NCBI GenBank assembly: GCA_902806575.1
Contig: CADCXD010000018.1
Coordinates: 2,914,001-2,978,000 of the forward strand
Source of the DNA: Jackrogersella multiformis
Lineage: Eukaryota > Ascomycota > Sordariomycetes > Xylariales > Hypoxylaceae
Direction: 5' to 3'
DNA length: 64,000 nt
The translations under genes were made by a program, and so were the position numbers. Positions 23,296-33,956 of this stretch are shown piece after piece. The first letter of the stretch is position 1. Every line of letters begins with the position of its first letter. A model generated the notes under the pieces. It was not told the DNA's origin. It saw nothing but the letters and a program-made list of their open reading frames with translations, and did no database searches.

Positions 23296-24266
23296 GAACG
23301 GTACCGGGGAATCCGGATTATGGGACATTATATCATGGGGCACAAGGCAACTTTATTGTTATATCATGGCTGGGGCATGAGCGCGGCGCTTAGGTTAAAT
23401 ATGGGAGGCGGACCGTATGTTTGAGAATATGTACTCCTTACGATAAGCTCTTGGGAAATGGGAACTCTATAGATCCTGAGATGTTGTCTTCAATGATCAC
23501 TGTGCAAGCTACTTGTTGATGTGCTCTTAGGGATGGATTGGTCCGGGTTGAGATTCTCGTTATTGACACCTCTCGTTATTTATAAAAAATTAGGTACCTA
23601 GGTACGTAAATGATATTTGAAATCAAGGAAAGTTTTAATTAATTCAGATATACCCAAGAATGAACTTATGATGTATTATAATCAGTTATCTAAACTAACC
23701 TATTCTGATAGAGACCCTCGTGTAAATACCTACCTAGGTACCTACGTACCTAAGGTAGGTATTCTTAGTTCACACCGAGTAAAGCGTGCTAGAATATAAC
23801 AACGCCTTTGTATTAAGCAGGACTGGTATTAACGAGCAAACGCTCTTTCCTCTTCGATACTTAAGAACCTTAATGATTAAACTCAAGATAATTTAGACAA
23901 GAGCTACTACTATAGCTTCTTTCACTCTCCTTCTATGAGCAGATATATCACACTAGGTACCTACCTAGGTAGAACCTTTACGATAGGTGGCAGCTGCACT
24001 CTAGCTTATCATCCATCAGTCACATCATCGTGAATAGGTAGGTATCTTATCTGACCAACTACATATACGCCATCTCTACACCGTCTCGAATCCAAAATCA
24101 ACAAGGTCTGCGAACTTAATTCTGTTTCAAAATCCTGATTAACGAATCAATTCCAACCAAGCCTATCGTGGGCCTTTGTTTGTCTCTTCCTCCTTCTTCA
24201 ACTTCTAAGTTAGTTTCTAAGTTCGCTCCTAAGTTCATTCTCATTTCAATCACTAAGTCTTCTAAA
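23296..24266. other. intergenic spacer with palindrome cluster
   Basis: No gene. It contains three exact TACCTAGGTA copies (23595, 23731, 23962) and many half copies in about 370 bp. The last 100 bp before 24267 is CT-rich and probably the leader of the next gene. Confidence 0.55.
23595..23740. repeat. TACCTAGGTA palindrome pair
   Basis: Exact copies at 23595-23604 and 23731-23740. The second is followed at once by CCTACGTACCTAAGGTAGG, a string of half-sites. A third copy lies at 23962-23971. Confidence 0.85.
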
Positions 24267-25717
24267 ATGGCTGGCACCAAGGCGAAGCTGGCCAAGCGCC
24301 AAAGGAGGCGCCTCAGGAATCAAAAACGTAAACATCAACAAACTCCAACAAGGAACACTCTCCAGTCCGACTTTAAGCCTGAAAATGAAGGCAGATTTCC
24401 ACAGACCAATACCCATCGCCATCGCCATCAACCTTTATCATATTTCGGCAAAAGCTGGGAAGCTTACGCCAGAGACCCCAGCCTGTTGAGTTTCGGGAAT
24501 TGTACTCAAGAGAACTTACAACGTGTTGCTCGAGGCATGACAGCCATGGCTCAGAACTCTCGCCCATATCAGCCCGGAGGCGAGCACAGTCAACATGCCA
24601 GTCAGGACATAAAGCCAGAAGAATCTAGCCGCGAGCACACTCATGTTAACGTTTCAGCTCAATCATTCGGTCACCCGGGCCCTCGAGATCCCCGCTTCGA
24701 GCTTCAAATTGTAAGTAACCTACCAAGTTAATGCGTTACCTACCCCTCAAACATGTTGGTTGTACTTTTGGGAGTTTCACTATGCCAACCAGGTCGTGTG
24801 GCGGCTCTTAGAATCACAGTGACCTAAAACTCACTTAGTATGTAGGGGGGAAGCAGATTAATATTTGCCTAGGTAACTAACATATTATACTGCAGTGGAC
24901 GACCCAGCACACCCCTATTACCCCTATCCAGAGAAATCTGGAGGATGTTCTCAAGGATCATCCTGAGATGCAGTTTTTGGGCATGCTCCAAAGCTCACTC
25001 ACTAACACTGCGAACACCATATTTCAAGTCACCAAGGAGGTAACCTTGAAATGGTTTCGCAAATGGTGTCCTCATATGGACTTTTCACGTATCTTTGACT
25101 ATATCCGAGCGGCTAACTGCATCAAGTATGCCGCCGAGACTTGCGAGTTCATCGTACCAGCACAGGCCATGGAAATCAAATCCACCGGCGCAACACTAGC
25201 CAGGTTGTATCGTGATTGCCTTGCAATCCACAACAAACACCCTAACCCACAACCCTCTGACATCGCAGAAATTGCTAATCGCTGTATCATCCTCTGTCGA
25301 GTCCTTAAGGATGACAAAACCGCGAATCTCATTGATAATTTCAAGCAGGTTGTCTACTGGCTCGACATCGGTCTAGGATGTAAGGTGCTAGACATTACAA
25401 AAGAGGCATCACGTAAACTTACCCGTCCTAGCAAAGCCTCCGCATCTCCTCATATCGCCAAAGAACGGGAGAAGGAGATACTGGAGAATGCATCCTCGAC
25501 CTTTGATATGCATCGAATGGATTTCACATTACAGCTACTGAAGCATTTGAAAATATTCTTGAAGAATACTTATCCGCAGATACCTCACATAGATAAGCCT
25601 GAGGTGTGCGCACCGTTAGCTAAAGAGAACAAGACGGTTGCCTCAACTTCCCTAGGAGAGAGTGAAGAGAAGGACGTGACGATGATTGAGGTTATTGTGC
25701 TATCTGACTCAGATTAA
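24267..25717 (+). CDS. unknown protein with basic N terminus and C-terminal SUMO-interaction-like motif
   Basis: Two exons, 24267-24710 and 24896-25717, give 421 residues. The intron (24711-24895, 185 nt) starts GTAAGT, has CTAAC shortly before the end, and ends TGCAG; phase is 0. I do not recognise a named family. Residues 1-25 are strongly basic (AKLAKRQRRRLRNQKRK), a likely nuclear or nucleolar signal. Residues about 30-148 are polar, His/Gln-rich and probably disordered. The second exon looks folded and helical (about residues 150-370), with several Cys and aromatic residues and no known catalytic motif. The last residues, VIVLSDSD, form a textbook SUMO-interaction pattern: four aliphatic residues followed by Ser/Asp. 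This suggests a nuclear protein that binds SUMOylated partners, but that is inference. Intron structure and codon usage support a real gene. Confidence 0.7.
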
Positions 25718-26250
25718 TTCGGACCAACGAGTTCATAAGTTCAATATCATATCATGGTATCGAATTAGTGCATCTGGTGCCAGAGTAGTCGCTGCAACCG
25801 TACTATATCTGGGAATACGTTTCTAACGACACTGTAGTGCACTTGATAGGAGGTGTCTACACATGCGATGAATACCATAGAAATAGGGGTCTCTGTTAAT
25901 TGAAGTTAATAACAAAATATCTAGTTGCTCTTATCCAATGCTGGTTGATTCGGATGACTTCTCAACTTGTATCATGTAATTTGAAGATGGGCTTTCCGGA
26001 ATGTGTAAAATCAAGTTACTTTAATGTGCTTTTATGGACTTTTTTATGCCCCTTACCCTTCCCCCCTTTTTTTCTTCATGTTTTGAATTTTTATCCTATT
26101 CCTTGATGTCCCTATCTGGGTCTAGGAAAGGGTACATATGATTAGCAAAGATATACGTAAGTATTGTAATAATTAATATTACCGTCGATTAATTCTCAAA
26201 TTGCATTTCACTATATAATCTATGGAGTTACGCTTGTACGTATACTCCAT
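25718..26250. other. intergenic spacer between convergent genes
   Basis: AT-rich, with a pyrimidine-rich tract at about 26040-26080. No gene seen. Probably the two 3' untranslated regions. Confidence 0.5.
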
Positions 26251-27282
26251 TCACTCTTCTAGCTGCGCAGCCCTCTCGTCCATACTCCTCATCATAACCA
26301 TCTCCTCATCTTCCACCTCGTCGCCCCCCGCACCACCGCCTCCACTCCCACTCCCATTCCCGATCCTCAACCCCCTCTTCCTCATCTCCGCCTCGACGAA
26401 GGCTCGCGTGATCATGCCGCCGCCGCCCCCCAGGTCCCCGTGCTCGTCCCTCTGCTTCCGCGCCCAGCCCTCGAGGCTGCGCATGCCGACGACCAGGAAG
26501 CCGAGCTCCTCGCGGTCCACGTCGAAGACCTCCCACCAGGCGCACTCCGGCATCTTGGCCCCGACGTCGCGCGCCGCCGCGTAGATGGCGGCCACGGCTA
26601 GCGCGTGCGGCTGGTGCGTCAGGTACAGCAGCTGCGGCGACAGCAGCGCCGTGTTCAGGTACGCGACGGCGCGCCCCGAGATCCGCGCCCTGGGCTCCCC
26701 GAGGAAGTCCAGCGCCTGCAGGTACGTGACGGCGAGCGGGTGCGGCAGCGCCACGTGCGTGTCGAAGGACAGCGAGTACAGAATGCGCGACTCGAGGGCG
26801 AGGATGCGCGACCGGAAGGCGGCGTACGCGGCTTCGGAGAGGTAATACGAGGACGGGTCGCCTCGGTCCTTGTCCTTGTCCTCGTCTTTATCGTTTTCGT
26901 TCGCGTCGGGCGGGGCGCTCGTGTTCTGGGACGGCTTGAACAGCGCGGAGCTGGGGGAGAGCAGGTACGCGTACACATTGCAGACGTCGCGGGGCGGGCA
27001 CGGGTGGGCGCCGAGCTTGGCGACGAGGTACAGCGCCGCGGCCGAGACGTCGCTGAACTCGTGGGAGCCGGCGAGGGGCGAGTCGACGAGCCAGTACCGC
27101 GCGAGGACGACGCCGGCCTGCGCGGCAACGGACTGCGGGATCCGCAGCAGGACGCCGGCGGCCTGTGTGAGGACTTGCGTCGCGAAGAAGATCACGTCTT
27201 GCAGGTCGGAGGGCAGCGCGCTGAAGGAGGTGCGCTGGTACAGCTGGTCGGGCGTCGCGAGGGGGTTCGTCATGTGCGCCAT
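26251..27282 (-). CDS. transcription-type cyclin (cyclin L/Q-like)
   Basis: A single 343-residue exon read from 27282. The body fits two cyclin folds. The N-terminal box runs from about residue 20 (SALPSDLQDVIFFATQVL) through ALYLVAKLGAHPCPPRDV, and the second has LPHPLAVTYLQALDFLG and HALAVAAIYAAARDVG. It ends with WWEVFDVDREELGFL, a pattern shared by cyclin L and cyclin Q (FAM58) proteins. Such cyclins pair with CDK10/CDK11-like kinases in transcription and splicing control. An acidic, Lys/Asp-rich insert of about 25 residues sits between helices of the first box, and the C terminus has a Gly-rich run followed by acid residues. Coding GC is clearly higher than in most neighbours, and the opposite strand has long chance frames because of it. 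Assignment to the cyclin superfamily is secure; the L versus Q choice is not. Confidence 0.8.
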   Translation of the reverse strand: MAHMTNPLATPDQLYQRTSFSALPSDLQDVIFFATQVLTQAAGVLLRIPQSVAAQAGVVLARYWLVDSPLAGSHEFSDVSAAALYLVAKLGAHPCPPRDVCNVYAYLLSPSSALFKPSQNTSAPPDANENDKDEDKDKDRGDPSSYYLSEAAYAAFRSRILALESRILYSLSFDTHVALPHPLAVTYLQALDFLGEPRARISGRAVAYLNTALLSPQLLYLTHQPHALAVAAIYAAARDVGAKMPECAWWEVFDVDREELGFLVVGMRSLEGWARKQRDEHGDLGGGGGMITRAFVEAEMRKRGLRIGNGSGSGGGGAGGDEVEDEEMVMMRSMDERAAQLEE

Positions 27283-30119
27283 TGCGATGACAATTGGTTC
27301 CGTGGTATGTCGAAACTCTTAGATCGATACACCGAGGATTGTTAACTTGGGTATTTACTTTGGAGACGTCATGCGAGGCTGCGAAAAATTAACTTGAGGC
27401 TGAGCTTGCCGAGAACCGATAAGATTGGCAAGGATTGCTTATCTGCGATCCACTAAATTAGTAAGGCTGCAGATGGAGAAAGTGTCCGGGGCCCCAAGGT
27501 GGAGACGTCTAGCAGGGGTATACCTAGCCAACGCCACAGCTGTTGAGCCCCAAGCCTTGGATCCAAGCCTCCAAGACAAAATCCCCAAATTCAAATTCCG
27601 ATGATCTCAACTTCATCAATCATATTGAACACCCTCTTCATTCTGCGAAATCTCTTCCTTTTTCGTCTTCCGCTTTTCGCTGCACCTTATAGTCGCTATG
27701 CAAATCACAGGGGTCTGATCGGTGTCATGCAGTCGACCGCATCCGCGATGTCTTCTATCCTGGCCACCTTGCCACCTGGTACCCTGGTCGGCTGTTCCAG
27801 CAGTCTGCCCTACCTACCTAGGTACACATATCAAGAACTAGACAGCTAGATTTCTCGACATGTTCCTTGATTATCCCAGAAGTCACGGTACAAGACCATC
27901 GTGAAGGTAGATGACTGGGGGCTCTACACCCTTGTGAGCCTTGGCACTTTTGCCAACATGTGAATACAACCTATACGGTTCTCGTTGGCTCAAAAATGTA
28001 CCAAATAAACGAAGCAGTATTACCAGCCGTGGCCAACACTAAGGGGCGATGTATACTGGTATACGAAGCAGTTGTGAAGGCCTCATTGGGATATTAAATC
28101 TAGTTTCGACACTAGCCTGAGTGTATCGTGCATATTCGGACCTTGTCAGACTCGCAACCTGGACAAGAGCAAGCATGGATCGAATATGGATCAATTTCGA
28201 TGCCGGTTGACAACCGCCATACACCACACGAGGAGTGTAATCTCTCTACCTGACGTGGGGGTCATCACCCCTGTTGTAGAACTCAAATGTGTAACGACAA
28301 GATAGATCTCCGGCTTCCCGAATCGACAAGGACTCTCACGGACTACCGGCTTCGAAGCCGAAAGGGGGGCTTATCGCCTGCTCTATAATCCCGTGCTGAG
28401 CTTTGAGTAGAGGTTCGATCGTGAACTCCGATTACGGTTCGGGTCTCGGACACGTCATGTGAAAAGGCTGCTTATATTTCGCGATCATATAGGGTGCCAA
28501 GACGAGATCTGTGTGGTCGTGGGCTTATGTTGCGAGATTCGATTCCGACGTCGGGAGACTGGTACTCCCCCCTAAAGTAGTTTGACTGAATTCACCGGCA
28601 AGGTGATACCTCGCTTACCCCCAACTTCTCCTGTCCGTGTCATATTCCTAAGTCTGTTGGACCCTTGCCGGTAACTAACGTAGCTATTATATCACGTTTA
28701 CAACTAACCGTTTAATATTACCCTTTGGAAATCCTTTGGACCGGGCCATACGACGGGCTGACCGCGCCGTCGTACCGCGTTAAATTTGTAGCCTCAACTC
28801 ACCATTCGAGGCTATACTACACATTCCTAAACATTTGAGCGACGAATCTATAATCTTATCCGCTTAAAGCGCAAGTTATCCTATCGCACATATTTCCTCT
28901 TTCAACATGCTACCAACCCAAGGTTTTTGTGACGACTTCTATTTTTCTTCGAAAAGACCTTCGAACTGCACTACTTCTGCCAGTTTCGGACTTGACATCT
29001 AGTGCATATCAACGTGTTCCTATTAATAGGATGACACTGTACAAGAAAAGGTCTGTATTAGAAATCTCGTCGTAAATATTATGTTCTGTGAATATTGTTA
29101 ATGAGACCACACGGTATCTACTTGTGTGGTTCATTGCTAACTCTGCTCTCTATGAGCTTTATTAGTATTTAAATATGCGTTCATATGGATGCATACACCG
29201 TACAACTACTGGACCTTTTAGCGGACACATTCCAGTATTATTAACTTAAGACACATGTATACATTATTAGGGAAAACAGGATCGGTATGCGGTATGCGAG
29301 AGAAGCAAGTTTGACTTACTTGATAAGGATTTTGTAAGTTCTCCAAGGATGCTGCTAACGATGGAAGTACGAAATCTATATTATCGCGATCTTGTAACTC
29401 GGCAACCTCTTAGGATTTCGTAAATCATATAGCCAGGGCGGATTTCAATGGTCACATCAAGTCTAAAAGGTTCACTACCGTACTATGATGCTCTAATAGT
29501 AAATGAGTTTATCGACTTATCTGTTGTCTCTCTTTAACGATAGCATATGTTCAGTTCAAGGGGAAATTCGGCACTACGCAACGTCAAATATCATCACAAA
29601 AAGGGGTTATTTCAAAAAGAAGCTCGTTACGCCATCACGGAGGAACCAAGAGTAGAATCGAAGAGAGCTCATAAGTGAGACGAGACTTGCAAGGAAAATC
29701 ATATTCGATAGGCTTTGTTTATCTGCTGTATAACACGTCCCCTAATTCTTTGTAGACTTGGTACTCAAAGCTAGCTTTCTAATACCTCTTCACAATGGAC
29801 TTGTTGATACCACAAAGATTCAAAGCAAAACCAAACCCAGGACTAAGAAACTGGTAGAAGTGGTTACTCCTTTAAGCTATTCTATGTCCATAAACAACAA
29901 TCCCATTCTTCCGCTAGAATCCTCATATTTAACATCCAGGCCTCCAAGAAAAAACGAGGTCCAAGGGGCGCCCATATGTCAGACGACGAGAACTCACATC
30001 GGTTTCATCATACATAGCGAAACCTGAAAATACACACATAAACCCCATTCCGTCTCGATACCTACCTACACAGACCAACTCCGCCACCGAACAAGAAGAA
30101 ACAACCCCCCATCCTCAAA
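27283..30119. other. intergenic spacer, possibly with mobile-element debris
   Basis: No supported gene in 2.8 kb. One TACCTAGGTA copy lies at 27815-27824. The 28,300-28,800 part is less AT-rich and contains two perfect inverted repeats, suggesting a solo terminal repeat or other element fragment, though no coding trace remains. The part from 28,800 to 29,750 is AT-rich without structure that I can see. Confidence 0.45.
28594..28672. repeat. inverted repeat, 10-bp perfect arms
   Basis: ACCGGCAAGG at 28594-28603 is matched by its reverse complement CCTTGCCGGT at 28663-28672, with a 59-bp spacer. About 80 bp downstream a second short inverted repeat, ACGACGG...CCGTCGT, occurs near 28750-28775. 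Both lie in a gene-free region and could be element debris. Confidence 0.6.
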
Positions 30120-31204
30120 ATGTGTACCGGAAGGCAGACGCAGATGTCCTGCGGACACGTGCTCACGCACTACACGCGGCGGTGCGCTTCAGGGCAGCAG
30201 CAGCCCTGCGCAGACCCGGTCGCCGACGCGCCGCGCGCGTACCTGCCCGACTCGTGCGCGGCGTGCGACGCCGAGTTCGCGACGCACCGGATCAGCCGGG
30301 ACCGGCGGGCGCGCCACGACGAGCGCGTCGCGCAGCTGCTGGCCTCCGCGCGCGCCGACGAGGCCCCCAAGCTGCTGGCCGACATGCGCGCGCTGCGGCT
30401 CGCCGCCAGCGACGCCATCAGCCGCGCCAAGACTTCGCGCTACTACGGCGCCCCCCGCCCCCGCACCGGCGAGGTCGAGTTCCCCGGCGCGGGCGACGGG
30501 TCGGATGGGATGATGGTGGTGATGGCCCCGAGGGCCTCGAGCAAGTGGGTGGGCGGCAAGTGCGTGTGGGAGGAGGAGGGGCTGGTGAGGCCCGGGGGAG
30601 GCAGGGTGAAGAGCGCGCTTGCGTATGCTGCGGGCTTGGAGAGGACAGGGGGGGAGGGGAAGATGAAGAAGGAGAAGATGGTGGATGAGGAGGTAGGGAT
30701 TTCGCAAGAGGAGCCGCGACCCCTGGTTTTGGGCCCGCCGCGGCTGCGCAATACTAAAAAAGGGTACGTCAGCCCGATCCCTGATGAGATACCGGAGCAG
30801 CCCCGATCACCGGACCGCCTCGCCTGAGGACCAACAAGCCGTACGCCGGACCCCGGAGGAACGTAGTCGTTGTCGAGCCCCGAGAACAGTCACAGCAGGT
30901 ACAAGTATCGCAGCCGCAGCGCTCTCGGCGACGAGCCAACAACTTCGCCGAAAGACAAGACGATACTGGCTCTTCAGGTGGATCCGCCGTCACTGTAAAG
31001 TATGTCGGTAAGGAATCAGATCGCCGATCGACCACGAAAAGCGACAAGACAGTACGTAGCATCGTACAGGCTAAGCCGACTATACGCGCCACACCAGAAA
31101 GCGACGAAGACATGTGGTTAAGCCTAGCCGAGAAACACAAGCCCGTAAGTGTTATAGGTAAGGGCCCCCTTCGCAGTTTTAAAGACCGGGTAATGTCGGG
31201 ATAG
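30120..31204 (+). CDS. Cys/His-rich protein of unknown function
   Basis: The ATG at 30120 opens a GC-rich frame. Its N terminus has regularly placed Cys and His (C2, C11, H13, C22, C30, C46, C49), compatible with a small zinc site; the middle is helical and Arg/Ala-rich. Left unspliced, the frame ends at 30827 (235 residues). A better model is an intron with donor GTACGT at 30764. After it another frame stays open for about 125 codons to the TAG at 31202-31204, with natural-looking composition (RRNVVVVEPREQ, TPESDEDMWLSLAEKHKP). The acceptor keeping phase is CTGAG at about 30828; the CAG at 30800 does not fit phase. A further strong donor GTAAGT at 31145 means the true 3' end could differ again. 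The family is not recognised. The gene is likely real; its 3' structure is uncertain. Confidence 0.6.
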
Positions 31205-31303
31205 ATTTGATAGAACGAAATACATAATAGACATCCCTTACCCCCATTAACCATCCAATTTTGCTGCTTTTCTATGTGACATGTTTGATCATTCTAACCT
31301 TGC

Positions 31304-32923
31304 TCATTTTCCGTCAGGGTTGAAGCCATCCGGAAAGTCTACCTGGCCTAGATAATTTGCAACATCTGACGGTTTCACTGGTATCTCTCCTTTGGGGTCA
31401 GAATTGCTCTCACCATTAGTCTCCTGAATAGCTTTCTTAGCTCTTGCGTACTCCTTTACACGTGTGGTAGCAAGTCTCCCTGCTCTTCGCCTGTCAGTAG
31501 GACATCGCAGAAGTGGAACCTGAATAATGGCTGCGAATACGTCAAAGACCTTCTCTACGGGTACGTTATGTCTCCTAGCGACCTCCTCGAAGGGAAACTT
31601 CTCCTGGCATGTCTCTGCAACATCTACGATCAAGTTCGGCGACGGCTTGCGGTAGGTAGGTTGTATAAGAGATGCTGGCGGCTTCACTGGGCTTGAAATC
31701 GTAGGCGTCTCGTCAATCCCCGTTGGCTGCGGTGGTGATGGTAGTGGTAGTGGTGGTTGTGGTGAAGGTTGAGGCTGATCATCGGGGATTTCGGGGTTCG
31801 ACGAGGAATTTGCTACGTTGCTTTGCTGGTTCATCTGTGCTGGACTGGCTACGTGAGATGGTAGGGCAGCGAAGTTGCTCCCATGGATGGGCATCATGAC
31901 TGGTGGGTAACCTGGATTAAAGGCATGCATGTTATTCGGTCCCATACCCATCATTTGCGGATGAAAATGTTGGCTGTACGGCGGGTGATATGCAATCTGT
32001 GGGACCATGTGATGTTGCATATTGTGGTGTAGCATAGGAAGCCCCTGGGTCTTGGAAAGGTTTGCATGCTGTCGCATTCTAGCACAGATATGACATGGAT
32101 GTTTCGCTATATCTGATCGATGAGTATTGTGGAAGGCGTCCTTCTTCGACGAAGTTGCTTTGGGGTTTGTTGATATTTCGGCTCTTGGCAACGGAGGTGG
32201 AGGCATTGCCGAACTTCTCGAACCCACCTCTTTGGGAGATTCAACTTGGACCAGGGAAGAGGAATTCACGTGGCTGACTGGTGTGTTGAGTATGTGAAGC
32301 TCATTAGTTATCGAACTTGAAGCCTGAGGGTTTGGAGTAAGCGTCTCTGGCTCGGCTGAGTCTTCACTAATTGTCATACATGCCGTAGGTGCTGTAGGAA
32401 ATCTATAATCTCTAGAGCCGTTATCACTGTTGCTAATATTAAATGCTGCTGGCACCATCATGTGTGGTAGTTGCTTGGGTGAAAGCTCTGGTGTACTAGG
32501 GGGTCTCGGATGGCGAATAGGCTGGTTGAGAACGAACTTTTCCAACACAGGGAGTGACACGCCCCTTAGGGCAGAAGTGAGTTCCATGATATTTATATCT
32601 GAAGGGAGTCCGACCATGCCTGTACTAACTCGTCTATCAGAGTCCCTGAGCTCAGGAGGCGGGATAGAAACAGGCGATATAGGGGTAATAGGCATTGCGG
32701 AGACATTTTGTTGCTGAACCGTAGGCTCTGGCACATATTCGTTCATCTTTTGCCTTTTGACAGGTTTGGATGAAATAAACTGAATATCATCATCGTCATC
32801 CGGTCTCTTCGAAGGCGTTACTGGCTTGGGAACTGAAGAAAGTGATGGACAACCAGAAACTGGTCCCCGACTAGGAGGTAGTTGCATGTTTACTTGTGCC
32901 TGAGGCCGAGAACTACCGGACAT
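31304..32923 (-). CDS. unknown, probably nuclear protein with conserved C-terminal helical domain
   Basis: A single exon of 539 residues read from the ATG at 32923; the frame is open upstream but has no earlier ATG. Most of the protein is Ser/Pro/Asn-rich and probably disordered. Residues 42-50 are five Asp followed by IQFI, with basic KPVKRQK directly after (53-59), which looks like a SUMO-interaction motif beside a nuclear localisation signal. A CHIC pair (277-280) stands alone, without a second Cys/His pair close by. Residues 300-350 are His/Met/Pro-rich. About 431-490 form the only compact region (EKFPFEEVARRHNVPVEKVF, then a basic helix with DRRRAGR), resembling a helix-turn-helix that could bind DNA or chromatin. 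The family is not recognised, so the function is unknown. Confidence 0.72.
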   Translation of the reverse strand: MSGSSRPQAQVNMQLPPSRGPVSGCPSLSSVPKPVTPSKRPDDDDDIQFISSKPVKRQKMNEYVPEPTVQQQNVSAMPITPISPVSIPPPELRDSDRRVSTGMVGLPSDINIMELTSALRGVSLPVLEKFVLNQPIRHPRPPSTPELSPKQLPHMMVPAAFNISNSDNGSRDYRFPTAPTACMTISEDSAEPETLTPNPQASSSITNELHILNTPVSHVNSSSLVQVESPKEVGSRSSAMPPPPLPRAEISTNPKATSSKKDAFHNTHRSDIAKHPCHICARMRQHANLSKTQGLPMLHHNMQHHMVPQIAYHPPYSQHFHPQMMGMGPNNMHAFNPGYPPVMMPIHGSNFAALPSHVASPAQMNQQSNVANSSSNPEIPDDQPQPSPQPPLPLPSPPQPTGIDETPTISSPVKPPASLIQPTYRKPSPNLIVDVAETCQEKFPFEEVARRHNVPVEKVFDVFAAIIQVPLLRCPTDRRRAGRLATTRVKEYARAKKAIQETNGESNSDPKGEIPVKPSDVANYLGQVDFPDGFNPDGK

Positions 32924-33956
32924 TGCTAGTAGGTGAGATATACTCGTAAGTCTAGGGCTGTCCGCTGTGGCAGAAGCGAGTAGGTATTCGTGACGATTTG
33001 AAGAACCCAACCACGAGAGATGAGGAACGAGGTAGATAAGCTACTTGGGTATTTGTACGGAGAAGGGTGCATCAAGATGAGAACTATAGATGGGAGATAT
33101 TAAGACACGTAAAGCCCGTCAAAGTCTGAAAGACGAAAAGGAGCTTGACTACACAGAACCCCATTTTGTCTCTTTGAAGAGGCATATGATAGAAGAGTAC
33201 CTAGAATGAGAAGACAAATGTAATCTGCGCCCAAACACTAGTAGCTTGAAATGGTACGGACAAGGAGATATTTAGCAGGTTTGCACATGCCTGCACATAA
33301 TATGTTAAGGAAAGAAGAGTCACAATGAATGAGAAAGTGCTCGAACGACCTTGGATTTGACCCAAGATAGACTATATACCTGGTAGATGGGTAGCAGTAA
33401 TAAATTTAATTGTAATATTAGTTAAATAATAATTAGATTTTCAATATGTTCTCATATACAATAGGAAGACTAAGAGAAAAATGAACAAGTGAATCTAGTT
33501 AACCTACCTACCTAGGTAGATAGCCAGGCAGATATTGTGACCAAACATAGAATATTCCGGGAAGTTGAAGATGTCGTGATGAGAAAAGTAATAATTAAGG
33601 GACTGGGTCAAAGAAGAAGAGTGGATAACATCTGAGTGGATAAGGTAGGGCGGACGCTAGTGGTGGACGCTTTGACCCCTTTAGATAAGGAAATAAATAC
33701 GTAGGTACCTGATATGACGCTACGGGGGCAGGGGTACCTCAGGGTAGGAAGCCACAGAGCACCGCCACCGCGGGGCATACTTACCTGATAGAAGGGAACC
33801 TCTAACCAATTTTAAAGCTACAGCTGCAGCCTTGCGATACCTTAAACTCTCCAACTGGCAACAAACATTCTTCTACAAAACAACAACTTCACGCTCCCTT
33901 TTTTCTTGTTGTTGTCCTTTACATTCTACCCTCATTCAACATTCAACATTCACAAA
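32924..33956. promoter_or_regulatory. divergent promoter region, unknown gene / CSN6
   Basis: About 1 kb between two genes transcribed away from each other. Contains a palindrome copy at 33509-33518 and an AT-rich centre (33390-33480). The 33890-33956 stretch is CT- and CA-rich and is probably the CSN6 leader. No specific factor site could be assigned. Confidence 0.45.

Noticed and set aside
26605..27345. 246-codon plus-strand frame opposite the cyclin
   Set aside because: GC-driven antisense frame, dominated by Arg/Val/Gly, with no recognisable motif.
28500..28570. B-box-like GATTCGATTCC
   Set aside because: Flanking bases do not form a T arm or acceptor stem.
30769..31254. Minus-strand frame overlapping the 3' part of the Cys/His gene
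   Set aside because: The plus-strand frame over the same bases has more natural composition and a matching donor upstream.
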